Source of the DNA: Bacteroidota bacterium
Lineage (GTDB): Bacteria > Bacteroidota > Bacteroidia > NS11-12g > UBA955
Direction of reading: 5' to 3'
Length of the DNA stretch: 49,083 nt
NCBI GenBank assembly: GCA_030833525.1
Contig: JAURGZ010000010.1
Location: 1-49,083 of the forward strand
Notes under the pieces: generated by a model
The model's database searches: none
Told to the model about the DNA's origin: nothing
What the model saw: only the letters and a program-made list of their open reading frames with translations
Shown: piece after piece, positions 39,837-48,864 of the stretch
Position numbering within the stretch: position 1 is the first letter of the stretch
Layout of the letters: each line of letters opens with the position of its first letter
Program-made: the position numbers and the translations under genes

Positions 39837-42710
39837 ATGCAAGTAATCAACACCAAAGGATTTGAAGTCGTATTCACCTTCGTTGAACATCCCTATTTTG
39901 GTGTTATTCTCGAGGCCAATGCCGTACAACTCTTAGACAATGGGATGCCCTCGCTGACCTTCCAGCGAATCAGGCCCATGACCGCTTCCTATTTCGGGCT
40001 CAACCCCGAACTCACCCAAGCGGTAACCCTGATGGATCAATTTGAAGCTGATCACATCATGAAGCGGTTCTACACCGGCAAAAAGTCAATCAAGCTACAA
40101 GACTTCCTAACCAAACATTTTGTAGATGAGGTTCAAAAAACAGCCCGAAAATTCATTGAAAACCAAATGGTTGCTGTATTGAACCTGGTAAAATCCTACC
40201 CCTTGTATTGGGCCAGTAGCGCAGGTGAGCCCATGGGGCATCCCGTTCAGTTCTACGATGAGCCTGCATCGGTCTTGTTTCACTTCAGACGCGATGAAAC
40301 AGGCATGAACTACTTCGCTACCGTCAAGCACCAAGGCGAAAAAATTCCATTTTATCAGAACAACAGTCATTTGTTGGCCGTTCATCCCACTTGGCTCATT
40401 ACCCAAGATCGCTTGTTGTTCTTCCCCCCCAATGTGGATGGGCGAAAAATCGTACCCTTTCTAAACAAGCGATTCATTCACGTTGATCCTCATCAAGAGG
40501 CCTTCTATTTTGAAAAATTCGTAGCTCCTTTGCTCGAAAACCACGACGTCTATGCCCAAGGGTTTTCCATTGTAACCGACCAATTCAACATGAAACCGGT
40601 TTTGGTGCTCTCGCATCAATATGAAGAGGCGCCCAAAGCAACGCTGTTCTTTCAATATGGTCAGTGGAAATTCCCCTATCACGTAGGCAAACGGGTCAAT
40701 GTGTCTTTGGAAAAAAACGGGGATCAAGTGGTATTTCACCGGGTGCGAAGATCCTGGCACGGTGAAAATTCCAAAATAAACACATTGAAGGATTTAGGAT
40801 TAATCAATTCAATTGGAAGTTTATTTGGACTGAGCGGAAAAAAAGAATCCAAATCAGGCAACAGCCTGGTTCAATGGTTCAACGAAAACCAAGCGCTTCT
40901 GGAGCGTGAAGGATTTGAATTGGAGCAAGAATCTGGGCCTGTTCAATTCTATTTGGGCAGCATCGAACTGAAAATTCGCATTCAGCAAAACTTGGATTGG
41001 TTTGACTTGATGGCCAGGGTTAAAATTGGGGCTTACGAATTTCCCTTCAGCCGCTTTCGCAAACACATTTTGGAGGGTCAACACGAGTTTGTTTTGCCCA
41101 ATGGAGAAATTGCCATTTTACCGCAGGCCTGGTTTGATCGCTTTGAAGCGTTGATGCATTTGAGCGAGGTGCAGCAAGAGGAACTGCGTTTAAAAACCAT
41201 ACACAGCGGTTTGCTTGACGACCTTGCTGAATATACCGAAGCCGAATTTGCGGGGAGCGAATGGCTCAAAACCCTGCAGTCTGGTGATTTCCCCGATTAT
41301 GAATTGCCCGAAGGCCTGCAGGCTGAACTTCGCCCTTATCAGTTGGAAGGCTATCGATGGCTTCGTTTCATGTTGGAACACCATTTCGGCGCTTTGCTCG
41401 CTGACGACATGGGATTGGGTAAAACCATTCAAACCTTAGCCTTGCTGTTGCATTTATCTCAAAAAGGAGATAAGCCGATTCTCATTGTGGCTCCCAAATC
41501 CTTGTTGTACAATTGGAGCCACGAGGCCAAGCGATTCGCTCCTGGTCTAAAAACCCTGTTGTATTCAGGTGTAGGGCGTCAAAAGATGCAAGACCAAGCC
41601 CGTCAATCCCAAGCCATCATCATGAGTTATGGCACCATGCGCAACGACATTGCTTGGTTGGAAACCCTGGACCTTCAAGCCATCATTCTAGACGAAAGTC
41701 AAGCCATCAAGAACCCCAGTTCGCTGACAGCCCGAAACCTATTGAAATTGCAAGCGCCCATGCGTGTAGCCCTAACGGGAACCCCCATTGAAAACACACT
41801 CATGGATGTCTGGAGTCAAATGAATTTCTTGAACAAAGGCCTACTGGGAAGCTACTTGTACTTTGAGAAGGAATTCATTCGCCCCATTGAACGCAGTGGG
41901 GACCCGCATAAAGCCGAACAATTGCGAAAGTTCATTGATCCCTTTGTGCTGCGCCGCACCAAGAAACAGGTTGTCACTGAACTGCCCCCCAAAATCGAGA
42001 AGATACATTACTGTGAAATGAGTCCCGAACAACAAGAATTGTACGATCGGGTCAAAAACCAATACCGCAATGAATTGCTCAACCACGTGGGACAGGTAGG
42101 CATGGGTCGTGCGAGATTGAAAATCTTCAACGGCTTGATGCACCTGCGCCAATTGGCCCTGAACCCAAGCTTAAAAGAACCCCAGTTCTCAGGTTCATCA
42201 GGAAAAGACGATGAAATATTCCACATGCTGGAACGCGCAATAGACGGGGGTCACAAAGTGCTCATTTTCTCGCAATTCGTGGGTTATTTACGGGTATTCG
42301 AAGACATGCTGCAAGACCAGCGAATTCCCTATGCTTATCTGGACGGGTCTATGGATGAAAAAGAGCGAGCTCAAGCCATTGACCGCTTTCAAACAGACCC
42401 CAAAATCCCTGTTTTCCTATTGAGCTTAAGAGCGGGAAACAGTGGCATAAACTTGACGGCTGCCGATTATGTTTTCCTAGCCGACCCCTGGTGGAATCCT
42501 TTTACGATGCGTCAAGCCGAAGACCGCGCTCACCGCATTGGTCAGGAGAAAACCGTTTTCTCCTACAAATTCATCACCAAAGGCAGCATTGAAGAGAAAA
42601 TTCTGGCATTGCAGCAGAAGAAAACCTTGTTGGCCGAAAGCATCATACCCGATGAAGACTCCATTTTGAGCAGCCTAAACGTAGAGGAGTTGGAAGAATT
42701 GCTGAATTGA
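39837..42710 (+). CDS. SNF2/DEAD-like helicase family protein
   Basis: LLADDMGLGKTIQTLALLLHL, ILDESQAIKNP, ALTGTPIENTLMDVWSQMNFL, DPWWNPFTMRQAEDRAHRIGQ. Confidence 0.95.
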   Translation: MQVINTKGFEVVFTFVEHPYFGVILEANAVQLLDNGMPSLTFQRIRPMTASYFGLNPELTQAVTLMDQFEADHIMKRFYTGKKSIKLQDFLTKHFVDEVQKTARKFIENQMVAVLNLVKSYPLYWASSAGEPMGHPVQFYDEPASVLFHFRRDETGMNYFATVKHQGEKIPFYQNNSHLLAVHPTWLITQDRLLFFPPNVDGRKIVPFLNKRFIHVDPHQEAFYFEKFVAPLLENHDVYAQGFSIVTDQFNMKPVLVLSHQYEEAPKATLFFQYGQWKFPYHVGKRVNVSLEKNGDQVVFHRVRRSWHGENSKINTLKDLGLINSIGSLFGLSGKKESKSGNSLVQWFNENQALLEREGFELEQESGPVQFYLGSIELKIRIQQNLDWFDLMARVKIGAYEFPFSRFRKHILEGQHEFVLPNGEIAILPQAWFDRFEALMHLSEVQQEELRLKTIHSGLLDDLAEYTEAEFAGSEWLKTLQSGDFPDYELPEGLQAELRPYQLEGYRWLRFMLEHHFGALLADDMGLGKTIQTLALLLHLSQKGDKPILIVAPKSLLYNWSHEAKRFAPGLKTLLYSGVGRQKMQDQARQSQAIIMSYGTMRNDIAWLETLDLQAIILDESQAIKNPSSLTARNLLKLQAPMRVALTGTPIENTLMDVWSQMNFLNKGLLGSYLYFEKEFIRPIERSGDPHKAEQLRKFIDPFVLRRTKKQVVTELPPKIEKIHYCEMSPEQQELYDRVKNQYRNELLNHVGQVGMGRARLKIFNGLMHLRQLALNPSLKEPQFSGSSGKDDEIFHMLERAIDGGHKVLIFSQFVGYLRVFEDMLQDQRIPYAYLDGSMDEKERAQAIDRFQTDPKIPVFLLSLRAGNSGINLTAADYVFLADPWWNPFTMRQAEDRAHRIGQEKTVFSYKFITKGSIEEKILALQQKKTLLAESIIPDEDSILSSLNVEELEELLN

Positions 42711-43426
42711 TCGACTCATCCCAAATCGGCTCTTGGGCCGCCGTATTCGAATCGGCCTGCATTCGTTCATCGATCAACGAATTGGATGCTTTTTTGACTC
42801 AAGAAGAATCAAGGTTTGGGGTATTTCCACCGAGGGAAAGTCGATTCAAAGCGCTTGAACTTTGCTCATTGGAGCAAACTCGAGTGGTGATACTCGGCCA
42901 AGACCCTTACCACGGTGAGGGGCAAGCGCACGGCTTGGCTTTTTCAGTTCCCACGGGAATTCCCATGCCTCCCAGTCTGCGCAACATAGCGGCCGAAATA
43001 TGGAACGACCCCGCTCTTAACCCTGAGAATGCTGTACCTATGAATCAGCATCATGGCAACTTAGAGTCTTGGGCTCAACAGGGCGTCATGTTGCTCAACG
43101 TGTATGGAAGTGTGCGCAAACACAGCCCAGGAAGCCACCGCCGCTCAGAGTGGGAAGAAATCAGCCAGGCCATACTTCAGGCGATTAACCTAAAAGCTGA
43201 ACCCTGTGTTTTCATGCTGTGGGGTCAAGATGCCAGAGGGCTGAAACCGCTGATCGATGCCGAGCGGCACTTGATTCTAGAATCTGCTCATCCCAGCCCC
43301 TTGTCGGCGTACAGGGGATTCAAAGGCAGTCGTCCTTTTTCTCGGTGCAACGCATGGCTTCGCTCCAAAAACCGAGGGGAAATTGATTGGCTGTCTCCTT
43401 GGAGATTCAGCCCCAGGCTGCTGTGA
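42707..43426 (+). CDS. ung: Uracil-DNA glycosylase (TTG start)
   Basis: VVILGQDPYHGEGQAHGLAFSVP, VMLLNVYGSVRKHSPGSH, ESAHPSPLSAYRGFKGSRPFSRCN. Confidence 0.95.
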   Translation: MIDSSQIGSWAAVFESACIRSSINELDAFLTQEESRFGVFPPRESRFKALELCSLEQTRVVILGQDPYHGEGQAHGLAFSVPTGIPMPPSLRNIAAEIWNDPALNPENAVPMNQHHGNLESWAQQGVMLLNVYGSVRKHSPGSHRRSEWEEISQAILQAINLKAEPCVFMLWGQDARGLKPLIDAERHLILESAHPSPLSAYRGFKGSRPFSRCNAWLRSKNRGEIDWLSPWRFSPRLL

Positions 43427-43459
43427 ATATGTTCTCAAGCCAATACCCATGGCAAGGGT

Positions 43460-43467
43460 TAGTTTTG
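43460..43467 (+). promoter_or_regulatory. -7 box TAGTTTTG, 4 nt before the ftsE-like ATG
   Basis: TAGTTTTG-AGGT-ATG. Confidence 0.5.
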
Positions 43468-43471
43468 AGGT

Positions 43472-44146
43472 ATGGAAAACCCCATCGAATTGCAGAATGC
43501 CATCATTTACCAAGGCAAGATTCCCGTATTGAGCGGTGTAAATCTGCGCGTTGAGCCCGGTGAATTCGCGTATTTGGTTGGAAGAACGGGCAGTGGAAAA
43601 TCCAGCCTTCTCAAAACCTTATACGGCGAATTGCCCCTGAATGATGGAACGGGTCAAATTGCTGGTTTTTCCTTGCACGAATTAAGCCCGAAAAAAGTAC
43701 CATACTTGCGCCGAAGCTTGGGCATTGTTTTCCAGGACTTTCAATTGCTCAGCGATCGAAATGTCATAGATAATCTCTTGTTTGTTCTCAAGGCCACCGG
43801 ATGGAAAGACAAGAGCGCCATGATCGAAAGAGCCCACGAGGTCTTGAAAAAAGTCAACCTTTCTACCAAAGACTATAAAATCCCAGCTGAATTGAGTGGG
43901 GGTGAACAGCAGCGATTGGTGATTGCGCGTGCTTTGTTGAACAACCCCAAAGTCATTTTGGCCGACGAACCTACGGGAAATTTAGATCCCGAAATCAGCG
44001 ATGAAGTAATGAGCCTTCTGCATTCCATTGCAGCTGAAGGTACATGCATTTTGATGGCCACCCATGATTATCGATTGATTGAGAAATTCGGCGGTAGCAT
44101 ATACCGGGTTGCTGACCACAAAGTTGAGCGCATCGAAACCCTTTAG
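43472..44146 (+). CDS. ftsE: FtsE-like cell division ABC ATP-binding protein
   Basis: GRTGSGKSSLLKTLYGELPL, GIVFQDFQLLSDRNVIDNLLFVLKATGW, LSGGEQQRLVIARALLNNPKVILADEPTGNLDPEIS, MATHDY. Confidence 0.88.
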   Translation: MENPIELQNAIIYQGKIPVLSGVNLRVEPGEFAYLVGRTGSGKSSLLKTLYGELPLNDGTGQIAGFSLHELSPKKVPYLRRSLGIVFQDFQLLSDRNVIDNLLFVLKATGWKDKSAMIERAHEVLKKVNLSTKDYKIPAELSGGEQQRLVIARALLNNPKVILADEPTGNLDPEISDEVMSLLHSIAAEGTCILMATHDYRLIEKFGGSIYRVADHKVERIETL

Positions 44147-45567
44147 TGGCGTTTCCAGCGGTAGATGGGAGTTTGCGTTTCTACCCATTGCAATTCCTCC
44201 CATTCGTATTGGTCCACCCAAGCATTATAGGCATCAGCACCCAACCAATCGGCTCGGGTTTGCTTGCCCTGAATGGACTTTTGATCGATGAATAGATCAA
44301 CATCAGCTGTCAAGGTTTTCATGGAATCTTGCAAGGCAGCGGCATCAGTACCATAACCCGGAGCTTTCCATATTTTCAAATTCGAATACCGAATTTTTTT
44401 GTAATCTAAGTAATTATCTAACAATACTTTGTTTATGCTTACATAAACATATTGTTTATCAGTTGAAAAATGCGACAAAACTTGCTCTGATTTCTGCAAT
44501 TGAGACCCATAAGTACCCCATTGATGAGCCAGCAAGGTACCCCCATTCCACGCAAACAGTCCCAGAACCAGCACACCTATGGGCCACTGAGCGGCTCGCC
44601 GGTAATTCCAGGCCCATGCCAATCCCAACAGGGGAGGAACCATCATCATGAATTCGGCATTGCCTTGAGAAAAGAGCGCAAACAAACCGTGCACAATCAA
44701 TATCCAAGTGAATGGAAGTTTCAACCAAGCCTTTCCCGCAAACCGAGGTTTAATCCCGACAAAAAGACCCGTTCCAATCGCAATAGCCGCTGCCACAAAA
44801 AGCACCACCCATGGGGTATTGAACAACTGCAAGGTACTGGCATGGATTTGCAAGAATGAACGAAACAGATTCACGATTGTCAACGCGAAGGCATTGAAAC
44901 CCCAATGGCGATCAACCAAGCCTTCTTGCCAATCTCGAGTGATGAAATACCAAACATCCAAGCCAAGTTCATGGGCAATTTGGCTATAAACGGCCAATAC
45001 CAACAGGGCCCCCATCAACATTCCCAGAACCCAACGAATGTGGCGATTGACACCGGTGTACAACGAGTATAACAGCAAAGCCAAGCACCAAAACACATGC
45101 ATCTGATGAAAGAGCACGGCCAAGGTCAGAAGCAAAGCAGATTGCCCCTCTTTATTCGCCAGATATCGTTCTGTTCCCCACAGCGATAGAGCCAATGGCC
45201 AAGCATAGGTTTCATTTTCTGTTCCGAAGCGCAGGCAAACAAAACTGCTGGCAACCAAGGCCACCCAAAGATACCGATCGGGCTTCGGGGGCAGCAGCTG
45301 CCAAATCGCCATCAAAGCCACAAGCAAGGCCGCCGAATTCCAAGCCGAATACAACCAGATGGACTCCAAGCCCGTCCATGACCAAAAGCCGGCCCATAAA
45401 AGGGCAGAGGGTTGATACAACAAATGATGAGGGCTCCACCATTCTCCACGCCCCATGGCAGCGGCATAACCGTAGGCATCAGCCGTATGTTCAGCCGGAA
45501 TCAACAAGAGATATAGCAAAAACAGGATACCGAAAAAGGCGATTATTTGAACTCGGCTAAGGGCCAT
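44143..45567 (-). CDS. Polytopic membrane protein, GT-C-like
   Basis: MALSRVQIIAFFGILFLLYLLLIPAEHTADAYGYAAAMGRGEWWSPHHLLYQPSALL with many TM segments. Confidence 0.7.
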   Translation of the reverse strand: MALSRVQIIAFFGILFLLYLLLIPAEHTADAYGYAAAMGRGEWWSPHHLLYQPSALLWAGFWSWTGLESIWLYSAWNSAALLVALMAIWQLLPPKPDRYLWVALVASSFVCLRFGTENETYAWPLALSLWGTERYLANKEGQSALLLTLAVLFHQMHVFWCLALLLYSLYTGVNRHIRWVLGMLMGALLVLAVYSQIAHELGLDVWYFITRDWQEGLVDRHWGFNAFALTIVNLFRSFLQIHASTLQLFNTPWVVLFVAAAIAIGTGLFVGIKPRFAGKAWLKLPFTWILIVHGLFALFSQGNAEFMMMVPPLLGLAWAWNYRRAAQWPIGVLVLGLFAWNGGTLLAHQWGTYGSQLQKSEQVLSHFSTDKQYVYVSINKVLLDNYLDYKKIRYSNLKIWKAPGYGTDAAALQDSMKTLTADVDLFIDQKSIQGKQTRADWLGADAYNAWVDQYEWEELQWVETQTPIYRWKRH

Positions 45568-45572
45568 CGAAA

Positions 45573-45580
45573 CAAAGGTA
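45573..45580 (-). promoter_or_regulatory. -7 box TACCTTTG of the GT-C-like gene, with TTTTG 17 nt upstream
   Basis: Minus strand TTTTG-N17-TACCTTTG-TTTCG-ATG. Confidence 0.65.
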
Positions 45581-45582
45581 AG

Positions 45583-45590
45583 TATCTTTG
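45583..45590 (+). promoter_or_regulatory. -7 box TATCTTTG of the cca gene, 4 nt before its GTG
   Basis: TATCTTTG-CTAG-GTG. Confidence 0.5.
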
Positions 45591-45594
45591 CTAG

Positions 45595-47004
45595 GTGCAA
45601 AATCCCTTGGACCAACCTGTTTTTATGCGCATAGCAGCGGCCTGCCAACAGCAGAAGCTACAGGCTTGGGTTGTGGGCGGCTTTGTTCGCGACTGGATCT
45701 TGCAACGGCCATCGAAAGACATTGACATCGTGGTTTTGGGTTCTGGAGTCGAGGCGGCTCAGGCACTCGCCCGAGAATTGGATCACGATTGTAGCCTGGC
45801 CGTATTCAAAAACTTCGGTACCGCTCAGGTGAAATACCAAGATTGGGTGATTGAATTCATCGGTGCCCGAAAGGAGAGTTACGACCGCAACAGCCGAAAA
45901 CCCGCCATTGAAACGGGCACCCTCGAAGACGATCAACTTCGTCGTGATTTTACGATCAATAGTTTATACATTTCATTAAATGAAGGCAATTATGGCGAAT
46001 TGATTGATCCGTTTCAGGGAATTCAGGCCCTTCAAGATCGCGTCATCGTCACCCCCACAGACCCCAATACTACCTTTTCTGACGACCCGCTTCGCATGCT
46101 TCGAGCCATACGTTTTGCGGCGCGTTTGAATTTTTCCATAGACCCCAATACCTGGCAAGCCATTTGTCAAAACCAAGGGAGAATCAGCATCGTTTCAGCC
46201 GAACGCATCAGCGACGAGTTGAACGCAATGATCTCAGGCGAGAAGCCCAGCAGGGCTTTATCCTTGTTGTTTGATTGCGGCCTTTTGCACCTCATCTTGC
46301 CCGAACTCGCGGCTATGCAGGGCATTGAAACAATAGCCGGCAAATCGCACAAAGACAACTTCTACCACACCCTACAAGTACTGGATCAGTTGGCAGAACT
46401 TAGCAATGACTTATGGTTGCGTTGGGCCGCCATTCTGCACGATATCGCGAAACCGGCCACCAAACGTTTCGAACCCAAAGTAGGATGGACCTTTCACGGG
46501 CATGAAGACAAAGGTTCACGCATGGTGAAGCCCATTTTTCGACGTCTGAGACTCCCCTTGGATGAGAAAATGAAGTTTGTCGAGAAAATGGTAGCCATGC
46601 ACCTGCGGCCCATCGTGCTTTCCCAGGAAATTGTGACCGATTCTGCTGTTCGCCGCCTCATCGTCGATGCCGGTGACGATGTTGGGGCCTTGATGCTCTT
46701 GTGCCAAGCCGATATCACGAGCAAGAATGAACGCAAAGTCCAACGCCACTTGGAGAACCTGAAAAAGGTTCACGACAAAATCCAGGATGTTCAACAGAAA
46801 GACGAACTGCGCAATTGGCAACCCGTTTTGTCTGGTCACCACATCATGCAGCATTTTCACATTGCCAAACCCCAGCAAATTGGGGACCTCAAAGAGGCGG
46901 CTCGCGAAGCCATTTTAGACGGCCACATTGGCAATACCTTGGAAGAATCACTGGCCTTTTGCGAGAAATTAGCGGCCGAACTTGGAATTCCTCGAAAGTC
47001 CTAA
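45595..47004 (+). CDS. cca: CCA tRNA nucleotidyltransferase/poly(A) polymerase family with HD domain (GTG start)
   Basis: AWVVGGFVRDWILQRPSKDIDIVV, RRDFTINSLYISL, DPLRMLRAIRFAARL, LHDIAKPATKRF. Confidence 0.92.
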   Translation: MQNPLDQPVFMRIAAACQQQKLQAWVVGGFVRDWILQRPSKDIDIVVLGSGVEAAQALARELDHDCSLAVFKNFGTAQVKYQDWVIEFIGARKESYDRNSRKPAIETGTLEDDQLRRDFTINSLYISLNEGNYGELIDPFQGIQALQDRVIVTPTDPNTTFSDDPLRMLRAIRFAARLNFSIDPNTWQAICQNQGRISIVSAERISDELNAMISGEKPSRALSLLFDCGLLHLILPELAAMQGIETIAGKSHKDNFYHTLQVLDQLAELSNDLWLRWAAILHDIAKPATKRFEPKVGWTFHGHEDKGSRMVKPIFRRLRLPLDEKMKFVEKMVAMHLRPIVLSQEIVTDSAVRRLIVDAGDDVGALMLLCQADITSKNERKVQRHLENLKKVHDKIQDVQQKDELRNWQPVLSGHHIMQHFHIAKPQQIGDLKEAAREAILDGHIGNTLEESLAFCEKLAAELGIPRKS

Positions 47005-47047
47005 GTTCTGAGTTGCGAATGCCGCGTTCAAGCGCGATTTTTGCCGC

Positions 47048-48322
47048 ATGTTGCAATTGTCAACCATCAGGCAAAATCCCGAATCCATCGTAGAACGTTT
47101 AGCCCTGCGCGGATTGGATGCCGCAGCGGCTATTCAAGAATTGCTAAAAGCCGATGAATCAAACCGCAAATTGCGTTTTGACTTGGAACAACAACAAGCC
47201 AAAGCCAACCAATTAGCCGGGGAGATAGGGCAATTGTTCAAATCGGGTCAAAAAGATCAAGCTGAACTCAAGAGACAAGAGTCTGCTGACTTGAAAGACT
47301 CCATCAAGAACTTAGAGCAAGAATTGGCTAGCAGCGACGAACAAGTCAAAGCTTTGTTGATTGCCCTTCCAAACGCCCCTCAACTCGATGTCCCCAAAGG
47401 CAAAAGTGCCGACGACAATCTCTGCGTTTTGGAATGGGGCTCAAAACCCCAACTGCATAGCCAGGCCAAACCCCATTGGGAACTGGCGAGCGAATATGGA
47501 ATCATAGACTTTGAACTCGGTGTGAAAATCACCGGAGCTGGATTTCCGGTGTACAAAGGCAAAGGAGCCATATTGCAGCGGGCCTTGATACAGTTCTTCC
47601 TCAATGAAGCCGGCAAAGAAGGCTATACCGAAATGCAGGTTCCTCATCTTGTCAATGCCGATTCTGGCTATGGCACCGGCCAACTTCCCGACAAAGAAGG
47701 GCAGATGTACCACGCGGTGTTGGACGACTTATATTTGATTCCCACAGCTGAAGTTCCCGTTACAAACCTATACCGCAACACCCTGTTGGACCACAGTGAG
47801 CTACCCATTAAAAACACAGGATATACGCCTTGTTTTCGTCGAGAAGCCGGCAGTTACGGGGCTCATGTTCGCGGCTTGAATCGACTGCATCAATTCGACA
47901 AGGTCGAAATCGTGCAGATTGTAAAACCCCAAGATTCTGATGCCACTTTGGAGTCCATGCAGCAATATGTGCAGGGCTTGCTGCAAAAATTGGAATTGCC
48001 CTATCGTCTGTTGTTGCTCTGCGGCGGAGATATGGGCTTCACCAGCGCCAAAACCTATGATTTAGAGGTTTGGAGCGCAGCCCAAGAACGTTGGCTCGAA
48101 TGCAGTTCGGTTTCAAATTTCGAGACATTTCAGACCAACCGCTTGAAATGCCGCTACCGCAATGAAGATGGAAAAACCGAATTGGCCCATTCCCTCAATG
48201 GATCTGCCCTGGCATTGCCCAGAATTGTAGCTGCCCTGTTGGAAAACAACCAAGACGAGACAGGCATTCGAATTCCATCTGTTTTGGTTCCCTATACGGG
48301 ATTTGACCGCATCGAAGCCTAA
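47048..48322 (+). CDS. serS: Seryl-tRNA synthetase
   Basis: MLQLSTIRQNPESIVERLALRG; LIPTAEVPVTNLYRN; PCFRREAGSYGAHVRGLNRLHQFDKVE; ALPRIVAALLENNQDETGIRIPSVLVPYTGF. Confidence 0.98.
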   Translation: MLQLSTIRQNPESIVERLALRGLDAAAAIQELLKADESNRKLRFDLEQQQAKANQLAGEIGQLFKSGQKDQAELKRQESADLKDSIKNLEQELASSDEQVKALLIALPNAPQLDVPKGKSADDNLCVLEWGSKPQLHSQAKPHWELASEYGIIDFELGVKITGAGFPVYKGKGAILQRALIQFFLNEAGKEGYTEMQVPHLVNADSGYGTGQLPDKEGQMYHAVLDDLYLIPTAEVPVTNLYRNTLLDHSELPIKNTGYTPCFRREAGSYGAHVRGLNRLHQFDKVEIVQIVKPQDSDATLESMQQYVQGLLQKLELPYRLLLLCGGDMGFTSAKTYDLEVWSAAQERWLECSSVSNFETFQTNRLKCRYRNEDGKTELAHSLNGSALALPRIVAALLENNQDETGIRIPSVLVPYTGFDRIEA

Positions 48323-48864
48323 TGGAAAACCAACGTTACCCTCTGGGAAAATTCGACTGGGATCAAGATTGGTCCCTCGAAGACCTTTTGGGAGCCGTGG
48401 TGCGCATTCAAAACATGCCCAATCAGTTGGCCAAGCTTTTGAACACAGAAAAACGAGACGCCCTGCTCAAAACCCAATACCGAGAGGGATCTTGGAACGT
48501 GCAGCAAATCATTCATCACATGGCTGACAGCCACATGCAGGCTTTCAGTCGATGCAAACACATGTTATCGGGAACGGTGGCTGAAATTCAGCCCTACGAT
48601 GAAAATGCGTGGTCCCAAATGGGAGATTACGAATATTCCTATGAGTCCTCGTACATACTCCTGGTGGGATTGCATCAGCGTTGGTCCTTGTTGCTGTTGA
48701 ACACCTTGAAAGGAGACCCCAGTTTACTCGCCAACAGCATGCGGCACCCCGAAATGGACAGAAGCATTAGCTTGGCCCAAATGATCGCTTTGTACGCTTG
48801 GCATAGCGATCACCATCTTGCACATATTCAATTGTGCTTGAATCAGATAAACACGCTTAATTAA
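48322..48864 (+). CDS. DinB/YfiT-like metal-dependent hydrolase (bacillithiol-transferase-like family)
   Basis: REGSWNVQQIIHHMADSHMQAFSRCK, LYAWHSDHHLAHIQ (His triad). Confidence 0.88.
   Translation: MENQRYPLGKFDWDQDWSLEDLLGAVVRIQNMPNQLAKLLNTEKRDALLKTQYREGSWNVQQIIHHMADSHMQAFSRCKHMLSGTVAEIQPYDENAWSQMGDYEYSYESSYILLVGLHQRWSLLLLNTLKGDPSLLANSMRHPEMDRSISLAQMIALYAWHSDHHLAHIQLCLNQINTLN

Noticed and set aside
43472-44146. FtsE-like gene without adjacent ftsX as an anomaly
   Set aside because: ftsE and ftsX are commonly unlinked in Bacteroidota; motifs here are fully canonical
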